From positions 82,812,756 through 82,876,755 of the forward strand of contig CM060731.1 of assembly GCA_030704615.1 (NCBI GenBank): a stretch of 64,000 nt of DNA, given 5' to 3'. Both the position numbers and the translations under genes were made by a program. Of the stretch, positions 55,135 to 64,000 are shown one piece after another; position 1 is the first letter of the stretch; each line of letters begins with the position of its first letter. Below the pieces are notes generated by a model. That model saw only the letters and a list, made by a program, of their open reading frames with translations, was not told the DNA's origin and made no database searches. This DNA comes from Takakia lepidozioides. Its lineage: Eukaryota > Streptophyta > Takakiopsida > Takakiales > Takakiaceae.

Positions 55135-58100
55135 ATGGCGAGACGGAGGGAGGGAGAAAGAGGCAGAGAGAGCTTCGATGATACGAAGATCAACTGGGAG
55201 ATGAGAGGTGCAGGAGTGAAGAGCTCTGCAGGCTTGGGGAAACTGGCATCCAATCTTGCTTTCAGGAAGGTTGTGATGGACACGGCTTCTCTTCAGCCTG
55301 AGGGTCTGAAATCTGGAAGGCGAATTGCACTCAATCTGATGGCTTATGATGGGCGAGGTCATCTCTTTGTTTGGAACTCTCAAGAAAAGCTTCTTCACGT
55401 GGTCGACATCCAACATTCTGATTCTTTGCAGTCGTTTACGGATTCATCATCTCTCCTTGCTAAGACAGAGTTCAAGGTCGGTGTTCCTTATTGGTCTAGC
55501 ATCGCCATCATACCATAAAGCTACCTTCCTCCTCTTCCCTCCAGTTTGCAAGAGTCGTGGGACGTGGGTGTGGCTGTAGAGAGAGAGAGAGAGAGAGAGA
55601 ACCTCAAGGACCCATGGGGGAGGGGTAGTCCATGTGCGCCATTTTGGTGAGGTCAAGGGTTTAGGGTTTATCGAGATGAACATGGAGAGTAGATGACCTC
55701 CACCTTCCACGGAATTTTATTTGAAACCTTTCCTTCTTAGCACGCGTGGACAGGTTCGATTTCAAACGAAGATTAAACAGTGCAAGGCATGATCATGCCA
55801 AATGTTGTTTTCCAATTCACATGTTTGTCTGATGAGATGGCCTGGGCATGTAGACTGTTCAAACGAGTTCAGAGGTTGAATTCAGCGTGCGCTATCTGGT
55901 GTTCAACAGAACAGGCCGTTCGCTGGCTATGGCTGGCAATTCAGGCTTGATGGTAGTAGACTTAGTCCCTCACCTCTCTGCATCCTCGGACACACCAGCA
56001 TCCGTGCCTACTTGCAGGTATTATTAATAGAGTGCTCAATTGGTCTGTATCTCCAGGATTTTGCCTGCCCTGAAGCTTCAAGACTGAATGTCAAGGAATG
56101 TGAAGATGCTACAAGGCAGTTGGTTGTTTGCTGCCTGGAGTTTTACTCTTACCCTGGGTTTCTTTTTGTACTTCTCTCAATCGAAGATTATTTGTGGTGA
56201 TGTCTGCCTGGCTTTATAGCACTTTCTACTGGGTCATTAAAAACATGAAGAGGTATTGGAGGTACAGCTACCCCGTCTAAACATCTTCCTTTGTAAGCTG
56301 CTTTTACAGGATAGATGGGTCAAGCAGTGGATGGTTGGGTTTCAACCATGTTGACCTCCACATTTCCCAACCTTGAACCCAGAGGATTGAACCCTGTTGT
56401 AAAATTGGTTGATTTTTGAAGAAGTTGCTTTTTTACAAGCAATCTCTCACCAGGGGATGGCGGGCAGTTGTTTAAAGACAGGTGTGAGGATCAGTGCTGC
56501 GCCATTCTATTGCCACTATGGCATTGAAGTTACTCATCTTCATATTAAGGAGCATTTCTACTGTCTGAAAGTGTTTCTCCAGTCCCAAATTCTGTGTTGA
56601 CAACTTTGGGGTGTGTGCTTTTGGGCAGGACAAGCAAGATTGGTGGTAACAGGCTATTCCCTGGAAAAAATGAGCACTCACTGTGCATATTGCAAGTTGC
56701 CTGGCACCCCTACAGTGACACTCATTTGGGGGTTCTATCATCTGATGGTGTCTTCAGGTCCAACTATTTCCACTCCCTATTGTGCTTCAACAGTAGATTA
56801 CCTTAATATTCTGCATTGTTTGTCTGCAGTAGGTTTCCATATGGTGACAAGATGATGTGGTTCAAGATGAATCCGTGTTCGTTGTATTGTTTGTGTCTGT
56901 ATCTAGTTTGTCCTTGCTTCTTTTTCTCGCTTTTCCCTTTTATTTTTTTTCTCTGTTTTTTTTCCTTTGCTGTTTGTGTCTGGTTTCTCCAAATCCTTCT
57001 AACCTTAGATCAGATCTTCTCAGTAATTTTTTTTTGGCTACCTTTAATTGTAAGTAGATTTCTTGATACTTAAGAGGATATTTTCCGTGTGGAGACTATG
57101 TTCTGGAATAAAGATAAGATTAAGAATTACAGTCCTTTCTCAGATGGTTAGTTGTGTAACAGACTTTAGCGGCAGTGCTGGCAATCAATGGACTCTGGGT
57201 GCTTTCTGGTGCAGACTGTTTGATTTATCACTGGATGATAATGATGCGGAGCAAGAGTATCATCTGCAAGTTGACCTCCCTGCTCGACCAGCATTGCTTC
57301 CTCTGGCTCGTGCTGTGGGCTTTGCATTTGGAGGGGAACATCTTTGGGACCGTTTTACAGTACGCCTTGTTACCATATGAGCTTTGTTAATGTTAGTCGT
57401 TTTGCCATGTTAAATACTGTGTCCACATTGAACCTATCTTTGGGAAGCTGTCCAGTCGCCAGGGTTTGCACTGGTGTTGGGTTTGCCGTTTCTGTCCGTC
57501 TCACACCGTGCTTCAAGACAGCTGTGCGGTTGGCAGTAGGTATACCTCTCCAGGAGCTGCACAGGTGCTATGTAAAAGAAAGTCGTCTTCATGGGTTACA
57601 TTTGTAAAGACATGTAAATTTGAGGAAAGTTGGCTATAAGGAGCTCTAGTGCAGTTGTCTCGTGTGTCTCATGGACATGATCAATCTAGTTCCTGGTGTC
57701 TGTGGATGCTATACATTTCTTTCTGTCCAATGTCTTTTTTCTCCATTATCTGTTGGAGGATGTTACAGCTACATGATGGAAGAGGCGAAGGCATATTAGG
57801 ATTCCGTGCATTGAGGTTTGAAATTCTGGTGTTGTTCTGGTGGTTTTCAGGTCTTCTTTCTGTTCAGCAACAGCTCCATTTATGCTTTGTGTCCAATGGT
57901 ACCTTTTGGCAGGTATGAGTCTTTAACCCTTACCTAGCACAGATTAGCTGTGATAGGCGTCAATTAAACACTTGTAATTGAACTTCTATTGAAGATGGTG
58001 GGAATCTCTGGGGTGCCGGGCATGACTTAGGCTTCAGCTTTCTTGCTCAATAGGAATTGAGTTGGGTAATGACTGTCATGACGGGGTCTAGGACTGGAAT

Positions 58101-61100
58101 GTTTGGGGTTTGATGGTTGGGAGTTGCAGTATGTTCAATGGAGCAGCCATAGATGAACTGGTGAAAGATGCGATGCATTTCACGCTGCTGTCCAGCACAC
58201 GGGACACTAAAGTAGCAGGAAATGCAAGTCTGGCTCTGGCCTGGCTTGAGGCAGTGTTTCGAGGGTTTGGGGCCTGGTCAGACAATGCAGCAAAGGAGCT
58301 GGCATCTGCCTCCTTCATGTTGAAGGCCCATGCTCATGTGCCCCTTGATGCCTCCCTCTTACTTCAAGTAGGTTCTTTTCTCTCTCATTTCTTACGTGCG
58401 CACAAGGGAAAATGTGTGTTCCTCTTTCTGCCTCTTTTTTTGACAAGTAGGTAAAACAGAATGGGAAGGAATATATACAAACTTTCAGGACATGCATGAG
58501 GGACCCTAAGAGAGGGAGAGCAAGAGAGGAGAAACTTTAGAATGGCCACAGGAGGAGGAGACAAAGCAAAACAAGAAGGAAACTCTTTACATCCACACAA
58601 TGCCTTGGGCTATGTGGGACATTAGACTTCACAAGAAAAACCAAGAGAGTGTGTCAGGAAATTCCAAATACCGCTTGGGAAGGTGGCTCATGCAGGTAGG
58701 TTGCTAAGGACCTCCAGTCTTCGTAGCTGTGTAGGATGATGAATATCGACTAAGTAGTATCTTCTGCTGACTAGTGAGAAGAGTAATTGTGGGGAAAGAT
58801 GTTTAAAGGGTTGTTTAAGGAGGATGGAGAAGTCTTCTTTATGGGTTTATGGACTTGCAATTCATGGCAAAGTCAGTATTTTTGGAGCACTTCGAAGTCT
58901 ACATCTAAAGCTCTTCAAAATCCCCTTGTAGAGCCCATTCCAGAGCTCAGAGCATAATTCTTTGAAAGCTTGCTAGTTGTTGCTGATATATGTGTCCTTG
59001 GAAAGACCAATAACAATTGAGAGGGTTGCTACTTTGTTGCAGGGTCCTCTCTCAATTGTAGGAAGCATAGCAAAGCAAGCGGATAGTATTTCTTACACTG
59101 TGGTTGGCAAAGACAGCATACTTATAGTGACTGGGAGAGATGGGTTTGTGCATCTCTACGGGGTGGATGATGAAATGCAACCCATGTGGAGCACGACAAG
59201 CCCACCACGTCTTAATCTCAATGAGAATGGCCTTCTACTGTCAGTGGGCATGCTTGCTCTGGCTTCCAGGCAAGAGCAAACTAGGGGTAGCCAAGGGAAG
59301 GGGGGTGGAGATTCAGGAGCTAGTTGTCCCTGGGCAGGTCAGCCACCTCCCTTGGTTGGTCTTGCTGACTTGGAGCTATCACTTCACCCACCAGTCTTGG
59401 ATGCTGCACCAGTTTCCCTCTTTGTGGACCCTGTTGTTCCAAAGAGGCTTTATTGTTACCATGCAGCCGGCATGGATGCGATCATTTTGCAGTGGTTGCC
59501 ATTCTCAGACAAATCTGCAAACAGGAGATTTGGAGGTAGAGCTCTCTATCTCTGCATGTTTTAACTTGATGGAACTGGGAAGACCAAGCACAACATGTGT
59601 CTTAAGGCCCTATGTTGATGTGAATGGTGATTGCTTAGGTGGTGCAGTGATTTCCAACCAGCAATTGATTTCAATTGAAGTTTGCGCTCTCTTATTTTGA
59701 TATCTGGTCTGTATTGGAACCATACCTTACATCATCACTGCTGTAGGATTCTTCAGTTGAAACAGGAAGGAATGAGGCCTTGGCCTGTTTTACCCTGGTG
59801 GCCATATACCCTCCTCCCAATTTGGACTGTGCAGAAAACGTGGGGACAAAAGGACAGAAGAGCAAAATGTGAGGTCCACTTCCATTCTGAAGGCTCAGCC
59901 ACGTGCATAACCTCGGCAAAGAGAGAAGGAAACAGAAATATAGCACGTCTACTGGACGGATGACCCATGGGGCACAGTAGAACCACAGTAGAGAGAGAAA
60001 GAAAGGATAAAATAAAGAATGTAGGCATAAAAGAAAAGCACCTTGTGAAGGTTGTTCTGTGCTAGTACTAAGTAACTCTGCCTGCAGGTGATCCTGTACC
60101 ATTGTTAGTCCCCCTTTTGGACACCTATCCAGCTGGTGATGTGGTGCCATTGCCATTGCTTGGGGTAGCTGCTATTCTGGACCCTCTGGGCGAGACTTGG
60201 CTGGTTGCAGTTACTTCACGGGGTGAATGCTCCGTGGTGAAAATGAAGCCACAAACAAGCCCTCTATATGTTGAAGGTTCTAGGCTTCCGGAGGACAGCG
60301 AACCCCTGGATGCAGGTGTTTTCCAGACGATGAGTCGAGAGTTGTTGCTTGGACCTAAGGACATCCCTATTGCACAGGTGTTTGGAGCTTCTTTCAACCA
60401 TTCACAATGTCTTGTGGAGTGGCTCTGTGGGCTGTGCCTAGAGCAGTATGCTGTGTGAGTCGTTGGGGGTTATACTGTTCTTTCTTTCGTTCTCAATTCC
60501 TGTACATGCTCCATGCAAGCTGGGCACTTAGGAGGTGATGAGCTGGAAGTGCTGATAGTGCCTCCTTATATGTTGCGCCCTTACATATTTGTCACCAGTC
60601 TGACCCTTAGTCAGATTATTCTGCATTGGGAAAATCACGTAGCATAGCCCAAAATCAGACGTTTTACCTTAAGTTGTTACCTACTTGTGCAGGTGACATC
60701 ATCAGGCTCGCCATTGACAGTGGACACTGTAGAAGGGCGTGCATTTTTACATGACCAGTGCAAGTTACTTCATGAAAAGTACATTGAGTATGCACATCGG
60801 GTAGGCCTTCAGTTAGTCCCCACTCCCTGCCAAATAAGCTGACACCTCTTTGTATTCATCTGTTTTTATAGTTTAGTACTGGAGGCACTATAATAGCTGG
60901 CCCTGTCTAATGCCCTCTGGCTAACTACCTGCTGCTATCTGAGGCTGTTGGTGGGGACTGAAGCTTGAATTCGTGTCATCTCACCATAGCTGCGCGTCCA
61001 GCATGCTCATACAGAATGATTGAGTGCAATGCAGGTGTATGTAGAGCTAACATCGCATGGAGGACGTCTTCAGGAAAATGTGGAAGAGCAGCAACAGCTT

Positions 61101-62412
61101 TTGCAACAGGTGCAGGAGAAGTTAAGGCATGCCCAAAAAGGTACAGCTTTGTTTGCTGGACGCGTCCAGCAGGCTTTGCAAACTACATGGCAACTTGAGC
61201 AACGGATCAAGAGGTGTAGCAGCTTGCCAGGTTTACGACACAAGTCTCTCAGTGAGGCAGAACAGAACTTCAAGCTGGAGCTAGGTTGGTTTCTGGGTCT
61301 TCTCTCTTCTACTTTGTCCCATGAGCCCTGATGAAAGACAACATTTTTCGTGGTTGCTTCAGCATGCATCCATCTTTTGTTTTGTGCAATGTTGACTATT
61401 GCATACCACTGGCCATGGGATACCAACCCTCAGAACTGGTTGTGGGTTTACTAAGTCCCTGGGGTGTCTGGGACTCACCCATGAATTTTCCCTAAATTTT
61501 TGTATAGTCATCGACAGTCCAAATGCCTGTCGCTTTGTGGGTCAGCATTGATGTATTATTCATTCTGACACTCTTCCTTTGGGTCTCTAGCTTGCAACAT
61601 GGTGGGACTTGCAGTAGCAGTATCTAGAGGAACACTGTTTATGACGGCTGTGTATATATATTGAACTTCGGTCAGTGGACGTGCTGTATACCGTGTCTGG
61701 GGTGTCCCCCGTTTCCACGTATAAGAACTCACATAAGAACTCACAGTTGAACTGGTTAAAAGACCTATTATGGTATTAACTAGGCATTGATCCTTGCCAG
61801 ATACCATCAGGCTTCAGAACCACGAGATTTTTCGCTCAGTTATTGATGAATTAGCATATCGCTCTGAGCGAGTGCTGCCACAGTCTCAAGCTTACTCCAA
61901 GAAAGCTTCTCCAAGCCCAAGCCTGTCTGGCTCCTCAGGAGGGAAGCAATCAAGGCCTGTTATCTCAGGCTCACAGTCTAGCCACTTGAAGGTGAGATCG
62001 TAAGTAGAACGGACACGAAGATATGGGAAGTTCTAAATTATGTCTTTGAGACGCAGCCTGATTTGCTTGCATTGAGCTGTGCACAGTGGCCTATCCTTGT
62101 GTCAGTTACCAGCTTGACATGATTTGGACAAGGTGTTGACATGAAGAATGTGCTGACTCTAGTGCCCCCTCTTCTTAAGCTGACAAAGCCAACCCTTTAT
62201 TTAAGTTGTATATATTGGTTTGATGTTGCAGAGGGCTACATGTTGTAAGCATGTTATGTGCAATTGTATGTATGGGGTTCCAAAACTGTGTTGTGCAACT
62301 ATGTGTAAAGGTGGCCGTGGACCAGCTCCTGCATCAGGTGGAGGATCTCACGACCTCACTTAACGTGCTTGATGTTTCTGTCAGCCAACATGAGCATCTA
62401 TTGGACCATTGA
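55135..62412 (+). CDS. NUP88: nuclear pore protein NUP88 / MOS7, 12 exons
   Basis: Exons 55135-55476, 55875-56017, 56629-56757, 57215-57359, 57851-57912, 58130-58367, 59043-59535, 60088-60377, 60693-60800, 61035-61284, 61801-61991 and 62311-62412 all join in phase at GT/AG sites, giving 830 aa (plant NUP88 is about 810). An N-terminal beta-propeller part includes DGRGHLFVWNSQEKLLHVVD, VAWHPYSDTHLGVLSSDGVF, FAFGGEHLWDRFT and GKDSILIVTGRDGFVHLYG; later GETWLVAVTSRGECSVVKMK; the C-terminal third is coiled coil (QQQLLQQVQEKLRHAQ, RIKRCSSLPGLRHKSLSEAE). NUP88 lies on the cytoplasmic face of the nuclear pore with NUP214 and affects CRM1 export; in Arabidopsis it is MOS7, needed for nuclear retention of immune regulators. 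No lesions are seen. The 62311 exon ends the protein normally. Confidence 0.93.
55578..55600. repeat. (GA)n microsatellite in NUP88 intron 1
   Basis: Eleven or so GA units. Confidence 0.9.
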
Positions 62413-64000
62413 CAGGGAGAAAAAAGTGGTAAGCCTCTTAGTAAGAGAGCTACAGGTACAGCCACAAGCTAAAGATCATCCCAAAGGAAACTTATTGGCC
62501 AATACGGTCTTGGGATGTTATTTTTTGATCAAAGTGTGCATGTTAAGAACGTTGTTGCATAGGTTCTTGCATTCTTCAGGACAGAACTACCTGCGGGTCT
62601 AACCATTGAGTTTCTTGGGTTGAGCTGTTTGAATTGTTTTCTTTGACACTACTGTTAATCATACTTGTTTTTGCACAGAACAACTTCATATTTGATTCTC
62701 TTTCAGAGTTCATCCTTCGTGGCTCCATCTTACCAGGTAAAGTGTTTGCTAGTCCAGTCAAATAATTTCTCTGTATACCACTGCAAGTTCTCTTCTTGCC
62801 TTGTCATCATCTCTTTTTCTTTCTGCGGACACACATTTTCTTGGGTTGAAGTCGTACCGGGGGGTGTTTACAAAAAGGTGGGTTTGAGTAGGTTTTTTAA
62901 AATTACACACTGAGTTTCTGTTGAAACTATATCTGTCAAATAAGTTTTTTTCTTAAAACCCTTTAAAAAAAAAGTTTTCACATTTTAGCACCTGCAAGAA
63001 CTGGGGGTTTCAACAATGCGGACTGACACTATGACTGTCTACTGATACTTTCACGATGTTACCTGCACATCATCTCTGTTTAGCACAGACCCACAACTAC
63101 AGCAGCATAAAAAATCTTCCCATCTTTCGTTCCTAACCCGAAGGAAGGTCCTTAAAGAGTCTTCTTGCTAATTACATGCATGAATATTGTGCAGAGATGA
63201 AGGCATCTCTTGCAGCCACTGTCATCTGTATCATACCATCCATTTGCCAATGAAGCAGTCATTTCGACACCTTGAGGAAGGGCATCGTTTCTTTGAGATT
63301 CTATGCAGGAGCTTGACTGTGATAATTCCACAGCTGTTCCTGTCAGCATGAAAAATTTGTTGAGGAGTGAAGGTCGCTTTGGACCCTTTCTCCAGGTGAA
63401 TAGTGGATGGAGCATACCCAGCTGAAGGATATGTTGATCTGGACTATTCTGAACAGTCTTTGTAGTATTTAGTTTAGATTTAACCTTTGGAGAACTAGGG
63501 AGAAATAGGGAGACAGATACATTTCGCGTTGTGAGAAACTAGGGATCTTGAGTCCTAGGGAGACAGATACATTTCGCGTTGTGCGGATAGTTGCTTAGAC
63601 CTGGATTTTCGGAAGAGCAACAGTGCACTAGTCACTATAGCCATTCTAGGTGTCTTGCCTTTAATGGGAAATGTCAAACAATAATAAAGTGTCATTCAAA
63701 ATCCAAACCCAAGGTAAATAGTTAAAAACTATGGAAGATGTGGTATCTTGTCATCTATGAACTACCAGACGAGGACAGCATAGATGTGTTTTGTTAGAGG
63801 CCACTGATCTAAAAATCCTTTTAGTTGCTTGTAGAGACGGGGGTCCTCACTCATTGAGGCCCACATTGCTACATGTGTTCCCTTTCCTAGTTATATGTTA
63901 CTTCATGTACAAAGGTAGGCAGCCTCCCATGGGCCCTCAACAAGCAGCCCAGAAACAACAAGGCTATTCAAACCAAAGAGATTGTCTGAGCTTGAAAGCC
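62413..64000 (+). other. downstream region with two exon-like segments of an unidentified gene
   Basis: 62679-62736 (after TTGCACAG, before GTAAAG) reads NNFIFDSLSEFILRGSILP, and 63309-63395 (after TATGCAG, before GTGAAT) reads ELDCDNSTAVPVSMKNLL and RSEGRFGPFLQ. Both look like genuine exons on the plus strand, but their phases do not join directly, so an exon between is missing or they are chance. A 27-bp direct repeat (AGGGAGACAGATACATTTCG...) occurs at about 63508 and 63556. Confidence 0.3.

Overview
The window looks like nuclear DNA of a streptophyte (plant-lineage) organism, most plausibly a charophyte alga such as a Chara relative. The signs are intron-rich genes with plant-like products (NUP88/MOS7, ISU1), a nuclear tRNA-Lys, and a retroelement carrying a DNMT3/DRM-like cytosine methyltransferase, a combination reported from charophytes. 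The organism assignment is inference. Most of the window is nested or decayed mobile DNA with a few ordinary host genes between.

Layout: 1-7393 is a decayed Ty3/gypsy-like element (gag, protease, DNMT3-like methyltransferase, RT-RNase H, integrase, C-terminal PHD finger) with its 3' LTR, followed by a partial second LTR and a solo terminus of a Mutator-like (MULE) family (7633-7860). 8.2-10.4 kb holds a truncated bacterial-type TauD dioxygenase and a fragment of ETF-QO. 11.5-14.5 kb is an almost intact hAT transposon. 14.7-15.9 kb is a three-exon hotdog thioesterase. 15.9-24.9 kb is gene-poor: a possible minus-strand gene, an inverted hAT end, a LINE remnant, a relic of the methyltransferase-like gene described next, and a gag fragment.

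24951-40277 is a MULE with about 220-bp terminal inverted repeats. Its transposase gene is split by a second, 11,323-bp MULE-like element (26131-37453) flanked by a perfect 9-bp target duplication, TGGCCCACA. The inner element carries two divergent, apparently intact genes: a 1132-aa MULE transposase (zinc cluster, DDE domain, SWIM finger) and a 10-exon, 1202-aa protein joining a ParB-like segment to a beta-class DNA N4/N6-methyltransferase-like fold with altered catalytic motifs. Introns 1 and 5 of the second gene hold eleven palindromes, about 75-160 bp apart, mostly built on GTCGTCAACGAC with arms that change in a compensatory way. The same core occurs three times in a 1,608-bp non-autonomous relative (45425-47032, 9-bp target duplication GCTCATACA). 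This set of transposase, DNA-modification-like protein and repeated palindromic sites is the best candidate for an undescribed system. It recalls the VANC protein and motif arrangement of Arabidopsis VANDAL transposons, but with unrelated protein domains.

41.5-43.1 kb is ISU1 (minus strand), followed by a SINE-like repeat and tRNA-Lys(UUU). 47.0-54.6 kb is a LINE remnant interrupted by a complete chromodomain gypsy element (48802-54279; LTRs, GCTAA duplication) with many inactivating changes. 55135-62412 is a full 12-exon NUP88/MOS7 gene, and exon-like segments of an unidentified gene may follow it.
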